From: Entonaema liquescens
Taxonomy: Eukaryota > Ascomycota > Sordariomycetes > Xylariales > Xylariaceae
Direction of reading: 5' to 3'
Assembly: GCA_902805475.1 (NCBI GenBank)
Contig: CADCSX010000003.1
Coordinates: 2,976,001 to 3,040,000 of the forward strand
DNA length: 64,000 nt
Positions 10,775-22,114 of this stretch are shown here, in pieces. A model generated the notes under the pieces. It did no database searches, was not told the DNA's origin, and saw only the letters and a program-made list of their open reading frames with translations. The translations under genes were made by a program, and so were the position numbers. The stretch's first letter is position 1. The number at the start of each line of letters is the position of its first letter.

Positions 10775-11976
10775 ATGGCACCTTCGTCAGGACGGCGGCA
10801 ACCGCCGAGCGCGGAAGAGTTAGATGAGCGTAACGTATGTCTTTAAGGGCCTACTGATTATATTTGAGGTATGATCTGACATATAAGCTAGATCGTAGGT
10901 ATCAACAAGGAAACAGTCACAAATACCGTCTCCAATGATTACCCAGAAAACTATGCAAACGAAGAACATGCGTGGGATAAGGATGCTTTCCGCAAGAGCT
11001 TCAAGGTCCAATGGCATCAGAACGAGCAATATGACGCGCAGTTCTCGCTCATCGGCGTGGACGCCTCCATAGCAAACGCCTTCCGCCGAATTCTCATCGC
11101 CGAGATTCCCACCCTCGCTATCGACATAGTCTACATCCACAATAATACCTCCGTCATCCAGGACGAAGTTCTCGCCCACAGACTAGGCCTTATCCCTTTT
11201 ACTGGCGGGAAGAAAGGTCTCCGCGAGTGGATGCGGTTCTGGCGCCGGCCTGCCGAGGGCGAGGGCGCCTACGATACGACTTTCGACAACAATACCGTGT
11301 GTCTGAAGCTTAAGGCGCAGTGCACCCACAACAAGAATGCACCGCCTAACTCCAAGGACCCGAAGGAGCTCTACCACAACGCGCATCTGTACGCCAAGGA
11401 CATCACGTTCGAGATGCTGGGCGCCCAGCCCAAGTTCTTCTCGGGCGAGGACGCCATCCGCCCCTTCAACCCGGACATCCTAATCGCCAAGCTGCGCCCC
11501 AACCAGGAGGTCGATATCGAGATGCACATGCACAAGGGCTACGGCTGGGACCACGCTAAGTGGTCCCCTGTTGCTACCGCCAGTTACCGGCTCATGCCCA
11601 CTATCAAAATCACGCAGCCGATCCTAGGCGACGACGCTAAGAAGTTCGCAGGGTGCTTCATGGATGGCGTAATCGGACTGGAGCCCGTAACGCGACAGGA
11701 GGCGCGCCAAAGGGCAGCGGGTACGAGGGCCACGAAGGCGAGCTGAAGGCCGTGGTGAAGGACCCGATGCGCGACACTGTGAGCCGCGAGGCGTTGCGAC
11801 ATCCCGAGTTCGAGGGCAAGGTCAAGCTAGGTAGGAGACGGGACCATTTCATCTTCTCGATCGAAAGTACAGGGCAGTGGGACAGCGACGAGTTATTCCT
11901 CGAGGCGGTTAAGACCCTCAAGAAGAAGTGTCAAGTCCTCCGGCCGCAGGTTACGAATATGGTCTACACGTACTAG
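10775..11976 (+). CDS. RPC40: RNA polymerase I/III subunit RPC40 (AC40), frame broken once
   Basis: AC40 is the alpha-like subunit shared by RNA polymerases I and III; it pairs with AC19. Exon 1 is 10775-10834 (20 codons, MAPSSGRRQPPSAEELDERN) and exon 2 starts at 10892. The alpha-type dimerisation motif ANAFRRILIAEIPTLAID is clear, followed by ALGLIPF-like HRLGLIPF. The frame runs to about 11,710 and then continues in another frame with family-typical VVKDPMRDTVSREALRH and KVKLGRRRDHFIFSIES to the stop at 11,976. The switch lies at 11,709-11,714 (CAAAGGGC), where one missing base would explain it. With that base the total is 382 codons, the normal length. No intron of usable size fits. The subunit is essential in yeast, so an assembly or sequencing indel is likely. 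Confidence 0.88.
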
Positions 11977-13037
11977 ATGGGTGGTGGTATTCCTAAATAT
12001 CTTCTTTACCTATAGATGAGGATAGATCGCGTTAGGTCATACCTAGGTACCTACATAATGAAGCTTACGGTTGGGGAGACGAAGGTAGTTGTAGCGATAG
12101 GGGAGGAGAGGGTTGGAGGGATGGCTTTGCCTGATCTTGTAGGCGAGGATGCGTGCATGCATGTACGGAGTTTATTTCATTTTGTTTTTCTCTTCCTCTT
12201 CGTGACATCCCACGACGGCGTTTTGTTGGAAAAATGGAACTGAACTTTGCTAGGCAAAAATAGGGCACGAAATAAAAGGCCATAGAAAGAACTACAAATC
12301 ACAATTTCTTTCAAGCGTTATGTGTATGGAAACAAAATGGCGCCGTATTACTTGGAATATTGAGTTCTGCCTGATATGTTCAGCTCCTATTGCCTACCCC
12401 TAAGAATCACCGCTGTCGAGGAATCTAATTAATGAGGGGTACAACATTATTTCCCTGTTGGCTGTGAAGAGGCAAGCTTGCATACCAGGCTATTACCCTT
12501 AAAAACATAACAGCATCGAAGATACTAGCCTATCTATCCTATTCTTTCTCGAATAGGGCTTCCTCGACGTAACTGCATAGAAGTACTTTGGTGGTCGAAT
12601 CTAAGGGAAAGGGGACTAGGAAAGCCGGTAGTATTCTAACACTAGGTATTGATACCAAGTCTTGTGATTCGACGTCGGGATAGCGCTGTTGATATAAGAT
12701 GTGTGTTTAACCTAGTTAGATAATTGTGAGCTACGTTTAGAACTATATTCCTAAGACCCGATAAATATGAGAATATTCTGGGCGTACGCTGAGTAAATAG
12801 CAACTAGATGGTAATAAAATATGAAGTCAGTAAAATAAAACGGCCACTTACTATATATTCCACTCTGTATTGTATTGCATAGGTAGATGTCCTGGAATAT
12901 CTGAGACTTGGGCCACTCATATACCCCTATCCCTGTCGTAGAGAGTATGACTAGCGAAATGTCACAGCGTAGTCCATAGATTGTTTGGTTACACGCCACA
13001 ATTCGATCCCCATCATAGGAAAATGGGATTTTTATGG
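11977..13037. other. intergenic region between convergent genes
   Basis: Spans the 3' regions of RPC40 and palC. It has one TACCTAGGTA palindrome at 12,040-12,049 within a longer CCTAGGTACCTA run. Short frames here have no motifs. Confidence 0.45.
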
Positions 13038-14526
13038 TTAGTAATACGACCTCGTACTCTCACTCCGGTACTCTCCGTGGGTGCCTGGGAATGCGCCAAC
13101 CGGTGTCGCGACAGCAGTCCCCTCCTCATCCGAGCTGTCCTCTTCGCCCATGTAATCGTCTGGCCTATCTGGCGGAGCACGCATTCCTTCCAGAGACTCT
13201 CTCGAAATCTCCGGGGGCTGGTATGGTTTGATCGTATGCATATCTCTCCCGGATGGGAGACTAGCCAGTAACGTCCCCGGGGCTGGGATAGCCTGGGTGA
13301 GCATCTATACACGTATAAGCTACGGCAGCATTAGTTTTCCTAGCTAGACTTACGGTATCGTTGACTTTAGTCCATTTCGCATCTAGCATCTCGATCACTC
13401 GTGTCTCTTCTAGCTTCCCAGCGTCGGTGCCCCAGTTAGTGCCCCGTTCGATTTTCTTGTCTTCCCTCTTCTCGGCCCAGTCTTTTTTCATACGGCTCAG
13501 GCTCAGGCCCTTCTTGGCCTCTTTCGGCTCGATACCGAGTTCCTGGAGCCCGCACCGCAGCCAGCCCAGAGCATTTCCAGTCTGGCCTGACAGTTCAGCA
13601 TCGATGCCGAAAAACCTGCATGCCTTTGCGCGGCTGGTCTTCCTGAAGTCCTCTAGATACCGCAGTAGGCCTTCGTTAAGTTTGGACGATCCTTTCCCGG
13701 GTGACTTGCATAAGGAAGACGCTTGGGCTGCGTGGTCTGCGGCTGCAAGACACAGACGAGCAAATAGGTGAGCTCGAACCTTGGGTATCTCAGGCGCCCT
13801 ATACATCCACTCCCGATCATTTTCGTTGCGGTCCTGGGCAACGACGGCTGGGTACGGATCATCTTTGAGAACCGCTAGTAAGGTGGCCTCAGCTAAGGCA
13901 AGTGAAGACATGGCGCGGGCAGTGGACTGAGATATATCAGGACAAGGAGGGATCGTGGCAATACCCTCGGCTCGGCGAGCAACATAATCATGCACCGAGG
14001 CTGCATCCAGGAGATATTTTGTAGCCGTAGTAATTATTTTCGTGCGCTCCTGCATACCGAGAGGCTCACCGGAGGTAACATAGAGTGGATGTAGCGTATA
14101 GCGTGCAAGTAGGGTATTAGTATACCCCAAGATTGAAAGAGTGAAGAACAGCTCATACTCTAATGACTGTATTTTAACCTTGGATACTTGCTTTCCAGGT
14201 ATGGCATCATCGGATAAGGTAGGTTGCCATTGAATGGTAGGAGTAGATGTTAGGACCACAGCGACGCGCTCGCCAGAAACCAACTTATTACTCAAGCTAG
14301 CGTCAATGGCAAAGAGACACGGAAGATAGTTATTTACATTAGAAATTATTGATGGTAAATTTGGTGCTTGAGAGGAAACTGGTAACCGCTTATGCTTCTT
14401 CAACGAGTCGCTTAAAACCCCACGGTGAGTGCTCGCTGTGAGAGCCAGGGAGGGGTGCGACTCGCAAGCGATACTTGAGGAGAAAGAGAAGGGTCTTGTA
14501 GTAGGTAGTATAAATTGAAAAGGCAT
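13038..14526 (-). CDS. palC: pH-response regulator PalC (BRO1 domain)
   Basis: PalC links the plasma-membrane alkaline-pH sensing complex to ESCRT-III in the Pal/Rim pathway that activates PacC. The protein is recognised from its start MPFQFILPTTRPFSFSSS, the conserved block SLALAEATLLAVLKDDPYP with VVAQDRNENDREWMY, and KACRFFGIDAELSGQTGNA. Exon 1 (14526-13354) and exon 2 (13304-13038) are separated by a 49-nt GTAAGT...TAG intron and join in phase, giving 479 aa. The BRO1 domain occupies most of the first 400 residues. The C-terminal exon encodes MLTQAIPAPG...PSGRDMHTIKPYQPP and an acidic tail. The longer frame upstream of 14,526 adds 26 residues not typical of the family. The promoter faces the ALG6 promoter across an inverted-repeat element. 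Confidence 0.93.
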
Positions 14527-14900
14527 TTTGTTGGCTACTTTAAACGATAATAATAATATTTTGAACAAGTCAGTTAGAGAGTTGACTTGGGATTCTCTTA
14601 ACAAGACAAGGCTTTCTTTAAGTCAAGATAAACTCAGCCAAGTTGCTTGGCTTGTTAATCTTGGCTTGCTTGTTTAAAGCCTGAGTTCATGTGTTCACGT
14701 TGTAATTGTATGTATAATTGTACAACACCCCATAACCTGATATCTAACAGCGGCACGCCTATAAAACCAAATATATTCCCCAATCGGAATGCCAAATGCC
14801 ACAAGCCACATTATAGGGGCTTACATAAGTAATTTGAAAGATACAAGTGTACAATTAAGCTTCACAAGCTTGGGGATAAACCCCAGCTCTTTTAAAGACC

Positions 14901-15534
14901 CCTGCCAAACGGTAAGCTTAAAATCAAAGGTAAATTTTAATAAAATCAAAACCCATCCACTTTTCCACGTGACATACCGTAACCACCATAACAACTCAAT
15001 TATTATTATAATAATTTAAAATAAAAAAAATATTAAATATATTTATATAAAATCGAATAATAATTTAAAAATTATATAAAAAATATTTTAATTTTATTAA
15101 TAATATATTAAAAAATAATAAAATTAATTTAAAAATTTCCGAAATATTTCCGATTTTTTTTATAATTATATATAATATATTTATTTTATAAAAATTTTAA
15201 AATAAATATTTAAATTATAAATAAATTAAAATATAATATAATTTTTAATTATTAAATTTATTTATTTTTTAAATAAATTTTATTTAATTTTTTTATATTT
15301 TTAAATAATTTATTTTTTTTCATATAATTTTTTTTATTAAATTTAAAAAATTAAAAAATTCGAAAATATATTACCGTTACAATGCGAGTGGAATACGTAC
15401 ATAGGGAAACGTGAGTGAACGGGCCTTTTTTACGTGGCTGTGGTGGCTTTCCGTGGCTTATGTCACGTGGAAAAGTGGATGGGTTTTGATTTTATTAAAA
15501 TTTACCTTTGATTTTAACGTTACCGCCTGCCAAA
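14901..15534. mobile_element. MITE-like element with long TIRs and 9-bp target duplication
   Basis: The element spans 14,910-15,525 (616 bp). It is flanked by the direct repeat CCTGCCAAA at 14,901-14,909 and 15,526-15,534. Its ends are CGGTAA on both sides. The run at 14,918-14,976 is identical over 59 bp to the reverse complement of 15,459-15,517, and weaker inverted similarity continues inward with C/T-type differences. The centre is nearly pure A/T and has no coding frame. Long TIRs with a 9-bp duplication are typical of Mutator-like elements, so I suggest a non-autonomous MULE. Its right end lies about 200 bp upstream of the ALG6 start. Confidence 0.75.
14995..15372. other. AT-rich core of the inverted-repeat element (RIP-like)
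   Basis: About 380 bp dominated by TAAAT/TTTAT strings with very few G or C residues, sharply bounded by the GC-normal inverted repeats. This is the usual look of a RIP-mutated repeat core in Pezizomycotina. Confidence 0.65.
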
Positions 15535-15723
15535 GCTGTAGCGAAAACAAGTGGACCCCTGTCGTAAAAAAAAAGGTACGAAGCACCAAGGATATTACGG
15601 ACTACGTACAACTTAAACCACAATTAAATCACAACTAAAATGTCAGAGCGACTTTGACACATTCCCACTATCCATGCTTTTACCAGCAAGGTGTCATACC
15701 TAACGACAAAACGGTGAACCATC

Positions 15724-17562
15724 ATGGCTTCTGCCTCGCCAGCACCGCACAAACCTCGGCGCAAGACCAAGAAGACCCATTTCGACAATACCGTCAATGC
15801 CAAACCCGAAGCTCTAATCCGCACTCCCTCGTTTCCTCTTGCAGCTTTCCTCTGGCCTGCCCGGAGCTCTTTATCGCAATGGGAAGTCCTACCACTCATT
15901 CTTATGGTTGTTGGTCTATTTAGATGGGCTGCCGGTCTTTGGGGCTATTCAGGTTAATCCTAACTCTACCCAATTCGCCTAGTTAGATTCTTCGTAACTA
16001 ACCTTGTTCTGTGCTCAACAGGTTTCCGGAAGCCGCCCATGTTCGGTGACTACGAAGCGCAGAGACATTGGATGGAGATAACGACACATCTACCAATTTC
16101 GCAATGGTATTTCCACGACCTACAATGGTGGGGTCTCGACTATCCTCCTTTAACAGCGTACCACAGCTGGCTGCTCGGCAAGGTCGGATCACTCATCGAC
16201 CCCTCGTGGTTCGAACTCTACATTTCGCGAGGCTCGGACGACCCAACACTCAAAGTCTTCATGAGGGCTACTGTCATTGTGTCCGAGTATCTGATCTATA
16301 TACCTGCTGCGGTAGTCTTCGTTAGGAGGTATAGCAAGCTTTCGGGTGTGGCTCAATGGACTGCATCCGTGGCGCTGGTCGCCATCCTCATGCAGCCAGC
16401 GACGATCCTTATCGATCACGTTCACTTCCAGTACAACACCGTGATGCTCGGCTTCGTATTGGCCAGCATGTCTAGCATGGTAGCAGGGCGATATATGTGG
16501 GCATCCATCTTCTTTGTCTGCGCATTGGGGTTCAAGCAGATGGCACTATACTACGCTCCGGCTGTATTCGCATTCCTCCTGGGAAGCTGTACCTTTCCTC
16601 GCATCAACATTGGGCGATTCATGGGTATCGCAGCAGTTACTCTTGCCTCCTTCGCCGTACTTGTGCTGCCCATCGTTATAGGCACGCTATACGACGTCAG
16701 CCGAGGGATTGACTCGCGACCTGATCTAGATGGACCGCGTCCCCCATTGCCCATACTCGCCTTTCTCTCAGACTATATAGACACGAAGGCTCCATACTAT
16801 TCTGTAGTTGAACAGGCCGTTCAGATGGTCCACCGAATCTTTCCTTTTGCGCGGGGACTATTTGAGGACAAGGTTGCCAACTTCTGGTGCGCAGCTAATG
16901 TGGTCATTAAGCTACGCAAATATCCAACTGAGATTCTACAACGAGTCTCACTCTTAGCGACTCTTGCTTCAATTACTCCTCCTTGCGCAATCCTGTTCTT
17001 CAAGCCCCGCAAGGAACTCCTTCCATATGCTTTTAGTGCAACAGCGTGGGGTTTTTTCCTATTCAGCTACCAAGTACATGAGAAGAGTGCGCTGCTTCCC
17101 CTTCTCCCCATGACCGTGCTCCTTGCAGGCAAGCAGGGGCTAGGAAAGGACATTAGGTCTTGGGTTGGATTCGGTAACCTCGTTGGCGTCTGGACTATGT
17201 ATCCACTGCTACAGAGAGTTGACCTACGAATTCCTTACGCAGTACTGACGCTCCTATGGGCGTATCTGTTAGGTCTACCTCCTGTATCGACTAGTGCCTA
17301 CTTCGAGGAAGGACAAAATATCTGGGTCCAATGGCTCACAGCAATTGTCCATGGTGCTTTCTACGTCGCTATGGGAGCTTGGCATGTACTGGATTTGTTT
17401 GTCATACCACCTCCTGATAAGCCCGACCTTTGGGTTGTCGCCAACGTCGGCGTGGGCGCAGCCGGGTTTGCCTTATGCTACCTGTGGTGTCTGTGGAGAT
17501 TAATACAGGAGAGTGGGATTGTCCGCCGGAAACCCCCGGCATCCAAGGTCAAGACAACCTGA
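15724..17562 (+). CDS. ALG6: ALG6 dolichyl-P-glucose alpha-1,3-glucosyltransferase
   Basis: Alg6 adds the first glucose to the dolichol-linked Man9GlcNAc2 oligosaccharide in the ER lumen, using dolichyl-phosphate glucose. Exon 1 (15724-15952) and exon 2 (16022-17562) join in phase within a YSGFRKPPMFGDYEAQRHW stretch, giving 589 aa. The ALG6/ALG8 signature is seen in FGDYEAQRHWMEIT and DLQWWGLDYPPLTAYHSWLL, then HFQYNTVMLG and FSYQVHEKSALLPLLP. These choose ALG6 over ALG8. Many hydrophobic segments follow, consistent with a polytopic ER membrane protein. The N-terminal cytosolic part is basic (HKPRRKTKK). The gene converges on the P450 gene. Confidence 0.92.
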
Positions 17563-19012
17563 TAGATTTGTATCGATGCACATAGCTTGTAAATTTACAA
17601 AAATTTCAACCAAAAAGTTGAATATCAAAGTCTCGCGAACCTCCCATGCAATTAGGGGTTTGTGCTAAGTGTCCTATTTGATTGTATTTCTGTCAGGTTC
17701 TTAATTCACTCCGACCTCATGATAAGCAGCCTTCTGTATAATAACAACTCGCCATCCTCTTCCCGGGTATAGAGATTTCCACCTAATCTTATCATATGCC
17801 CTCCAACTACAATATAAAAGCAAGTATCCCATGAGTACACGATACAATCAGACCGCCTCTTGCTAAGTTACGGCAAGCCACTCTCCGAGATATCATATCT
17901 ATACGGCCTAAAGATACGGTGAGCTCTAATGTGTACCCAGTATTTATAAGGCCTCAACAACATGCCGTTGACCGATCCAGTGTCACAGCCCCTCTTATCA
18001 AGACTTGTGCTTGGTAAACTGTTGAGCGGCCTAAGCCTAACCGTAGGTTTCATGAGACTACACATCTCCAAATGACACCCCGCAGTTTGACAAGTTGGCG
18101 AAAGGTTTCTAATGCAGACATCTAACATGTGGTTGTCACCAGCACCGCGCTTACGCAGAATCTAAGGCGGCAGACTACAAGGACATACTCTCCGTTTGCT
18201 CCTAGGCATCAGCTCTAAAACCAAACACAAAGAAGCATAGCGATGCCTGGCGGGGGAATTTCTACGTTTACTATGGGGAGGCAAGATTCTAAGCTAAACT
18301 GACTTCATTCTAGATGAACGCGGACTTATTGTCGCTCATGTATATCCAGCCCGTCTCCCTTCACAATTCTCTCGTCGCTTCTGTTCCATTCCATGTCTGT
18401 TGGGTTGTGGGTGATGCTCTAGAGCGATGGGAAACGATTAGTTAGGAATTGTTGATGATTCATTGACTAAGCCAGAGGTAAAGCTACGAGAACGCAAAGA
18501 ATATCTAGTTATTCTACTTAATGGTGTGGTGAGGGTCGAGCTTAGTAGTCGCTCCCGACAACTTAGGTAACTTAAGGATTAAATCAACTAACTATTTCTT
18601 ATGTATGAATTTTAGCTATTACAACATTTATATTATTATGTGAATTTCCGTAAAATACTTAGGAAGAAACTAAATAGAGCCTTTTGTATTTACAGGTTCA
18701 TACTTCCTCACCACATTTCCCAAAACATTCCCCCTCCCTCTTTTTAATTAAAAGGGGGAGGGAAAAGGGGGACTTTGAAGACAAGTTTCAAACAGGTACT
18801 AGTTATAGTTATTTATTAACTGTTACTACCAAGTGATATTTCGTCATAGTTAAGCCAAAGGCATTGTAAATTGATGCCATAATTTTACAAGGACTATATT
18901 CATCGCAGCGCTTATACCTATCTATTACCACACGAACGACCATAGCATAGTTCCAGGATGTAGTACAATCGGGTACCAGGAAAGCGAATGGTAACCACGA
19001 AGAGAAATAAAT
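17563..19012. other. intergenic region between convergent genes
   Basis: About 1.45 kb. No gene is recognised. At about 18,727-18,770 a CCCCTCCC...GGGGGAGGG arrangement can form a GC-rich hairpin around an AT centre. Confidence 0.45.
18727..18772. repeat. imperfect GC-rich inverted repeat (possible hairpin)
   Basis: CCCCCTCCCTCTTTTTAATT is followed by AAAAGGGGGAGGGAAAAGGG, an imperfect palindrome around TTAATT. It lies between two convergent genes. It could affect 3' end formation of either; that is inference. Confidence 0.45.
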
Positions 19013-20972
19013 TTACTCCAGACTGGGCTCACCCACCTCTATATCCTCCCAGTACCTCTCGCGCGTCTTGAAAACCAGATTCGGACCATCGTGACTAACA
19101 ACAACAGCATCGTACAACTGGAATTCATCCGGCCTATCGCGCCCACCACCACTCCCCGGAACGCCCTCCCCGACCTTCCCCACCTCGCCAGGCGCCTTCT
19201 CAAAGTCGAAGTACCAGATGGTCTTGGCCAGCGCCATGCTCAACTCCAGATACGCCATGGCCTTGCCCGCGCACCCGCGATCGCCGAGCAGGAACGGCTG
19301 GAACGCGCGTCTCGCGGCGGCGCGCGCTTCGCGCTGCCGGTCCGTCTCGTGCTCGGGCGCCAGCCAGCGATCCGGCCGGAAACTGAAGGGCTCCGGGAAG
19401 TACGCGTCGTTGTGCAGGAGCGCGTACAGGTTCACGGCGACCTCGGTCCCGGGTGGGATGACGTGGCCGTCGACGACGAGGGTTTCGCCGGCGGCCGCGG
19501 AAGATGCGTCTTGTTCTCGCCAGGTGTAGGCCAGCGAGGCTGGCGCGATGCGGAGCACTTCGTCTATCACTGCTCTTAGGTATTTGCACCCGGCTAATTT
19601 GGGGCCCTGTTGCCTGAGTTAGCTGTGTGCTGCTGGTCAGGTGGAGCGGAGAGGCTTTACCTGGCGGATCTCATGGCCCGAGGAGAAAGTCGTCCTGATC
19701 TCTCGCGCGAGACGGGCGTATACGGCTGGGTACCGTGAGAGGTAGAAGAAAGATGCCGTCATGGCTGTGTTGACAGTACCTCCGCCTTGAAAATAATAGT
19801 AGATTTTAGCATACCTTCACGAGGATGTAGTAAAGGGGTAAGGGGTACATATGAGGAAAGGATTATCTCTGCTCACCTGCGGCTATGAAGAAGACTGCCT
19901 CGGGCCAGAGCTCAGCGGCATCCAAACCCTGCTCTCCTGGACTAATCTCACCTGTCGCGAGTGCGTAAAAATCGTGCTTCGCATCTCTCGGTAGGGCCAT
20001 CCGAGCGCCTATCATTTTGCGTAAAGCTATATGAAATGTCGCGGCCTTTTTACGGCCCAGCCAGCCAAGCAAAGGTGTTATAACGCGCGTGGCTGGCCAT
20101 GCCATTACAAGCGTGCTCAGCATACTGGTGCTCTTGAGTGCGTCGGGTACGAGCTTATTGGTCTCCTCGGTCTGGGTGTTGAGCTGATAGCCAAACGCCA
20201 GTAGGCCGACGATATCAACGGCAAGACGCTCGCAACGCTCTGTCATGTTAACGGGGAGGCCCTGCTTGCTGGACTCAAGTAATTGCCGCAGGAAGATGTC
20301 CATAGTGGCGTTCATGGTGGGCTCGAAGGCTCGCATAGAGCGCTCTGAGACGACGGGTCCGACCAGCTTGCGTTTCCGGTGATGTGCCTCCCTATCCAAG
20401 GTGGACCACATACTGGGGTTTCCACCGCGACGAACATAGGAGTACGAAATTCCTTTATTAACGCACGGATTCGCGTAGATATCTTCTTTGATGATTAGTT
20501 CTTAAATACAGTAACAAGCAATAGTTGCAAGTAGCGTTACCGTGTACCGCTGTCGCGGTATTGAACACAAGACGGTCAGGCCCCAACCGCACCACAGAGC
20601 CTAGTTTCGATTAGCAAGTCCGGAATGGAGTATCGAAGAGAGAGGATTGAGTTCTCACCATATTGAAGATGATCGAAATAGGTAGCGAGATGCATGCGTT
20701 TACGAACTACATGAAATGCGCCATAGGCGTTGGTGAACTTCGCGATAAGTGGCCCGGGGTAAGCCCTTAGCGGGTGAAATGTAACCTGGTGGCTCAAGTA
20801 AAAGAGAGCCTTCCATTGACATGAGTTATTAGCTGCGAGCCGGGACGAATAAGTCAGAACAGCAGAACAGTAGGCTAACCAGTGGCACGAGGATGCCTAG
20901 CGTGTAGAGCACAGCTGTCGGCGCTGTGTCAAGTAAACTAGACGCCATTCCTAATACCTTAGATAGAGGCAT
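19013..20972 (-). CDS. cytochrome P450 monooxygenase
   Basis: A microsomal-type fungal P450. Six exons chain in phase: 20972-20880, 20809-20659, 20600-20541, 20485-19877, 19785-19661 and 19606-19013, giving 543 aa. An N-terminal membrane anchor (AVLYTLGILVPLVSL-type) is followed by the proline-rich FHPLRAYPGPL hinge, helix-C-region DREAHHRKRKLVGP, the I-helix AAGGGTVNTAM, the K-helix ExxR (EVLR), the FRPDRW meander and the heme loop FLLGDRGCAGKAMA with the Cys ligand. The acid usually found in the I-helix (AGxD/ETT) is Gly here. Substrate unknown. The gene lies at the left edge of the region containing the MFS transporter and the reducing PKS, so a tailoring role is plausible but unproven. 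Confidence 0.9.
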
Positions 20973-22114
20973 AGTGTTGAAAGAAAGGGGAATCTTGAGG
21001 GTTGACTATTGGATTCCGTAAACAAAACCGTTGTCATGTTGAAACTGGGAAGGTTAAGATAGAGAATTGTCCCCCTTTTTCCCTTGGCTACCTAGGTAAT
21101 AAGGACACGAGAGAGACTCTTCTGATTCGTTATTCATGTGTCGATATGTCTACACCCCCTCCATCAATAATATAAAGTTGGTCATCGATCACTTGTTTTT
21201 TTTTAACCGATATGCTTTCGGCGTGTTACAAATGGGGGATAACAAGACGAGAAGCGAAGCCAAAGGCTGCCTCCTTACTGGATTGCAATACGAATCGTTC
21301 ATCCCGTTGGTCTTGGGGGCTATTTTGGCCGTCCTTATCTTCCATGTCGTAATCGGTGGAAAAGTTGCGAGTTATGGTTGCAGTTACACAAACTGGCTGT
21401 TATAGGAAACGAAATGCGAGTGTATCGGCATAGACGCGCATGATGTTCCATCCAACGTCAATTAATTTATAGAGGTTGCCATTTGGTAGTACTCGCTCAT
21501 TCGATTCGTGTTCTTGCTTTATTACTACTTTGAAGGTATCAGTGTTATGTCTATGAAACATGTAAAATAGGTAAATAGCCTTATATTATCATTGATTAAA
21601 ACATTTCTCTTTAAAAATGCCCTCTTCATATTGGAAGGTAGGTACTTACAGTAATTATATGATATCGTTTAATAAGAGGTATTTAATGTGAATGATGTAG
21701 CATTAGTGTTGGTTAAGTGCATATCTTTGCCGGTTGCATGCGCTAATTAAAGGGTATTATGGCAGACCATAGTTATTTCAACTTCTGTTGGCTACTAAAA
21801 ATGAAACAAAAGAATACTTCGAAATACTTCGAAATTACACCTTTTAATGAATACCTGGTATATTGCGTGGAAGACTTCTAGAATACATACACCTCCTTCG
21901 AGAAAGACAAAGACATTGAAGCTAGGACTTTGCGTTACATGGGAGATCCTCCATTACCTGCCTATACCACTTCATCCCCACCTGCTCGCGGCATTACTCT
22001 CTATCTAGTGGTCGCCGAGGTCTGGATAGCCAGCTTTTGATCAGGAGTAATGTATCCAACACTAATACTTGCATACCGACATGTATTGTCCCTGCAGTAT
22101 TCAATATGACGCTC
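20973..22114. other. intergenic region, no convincing gene
   Basis: About 1.1 kb upstream of the P450. It contains a TACCTAGGTA palindrome at 21,089-21,098. A short plus-strand frame at 21,235-21,405 has one hydrophobic segment but nothing recognisable. Confidence 0.4.

Larger units (their letters stand above)
14527..15723. other. divergent promoter region carrying an inverted-repeat element
   Basis: Region between palC (minus) and ALG6 (plus). The centre is taken by a 616-bp element with terminal inverted repeats and an AT-rich core. The remainder has no gene. Confidence 0.6.

Noticed and set aside
11705..11715. Programmed -1 frameshift in RPC40
   Set aside because: The site CGCCAAAGGGC lacks the X XXY YYZ pattern, and programmed shifting is not known in this family.
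11650..11760. Intron explaining the RPC40 frame change
   Set aside because: Possible GT/AG pairs give segments well under normal length with no branch site, and would remove conserved residues.
21235..21405. Short plus-strand frame with one hydrophobic segment upstream of the P450
   Set aside because: Only 56 codons from the inner ATG, no recognised family and no splice support; could be chance.
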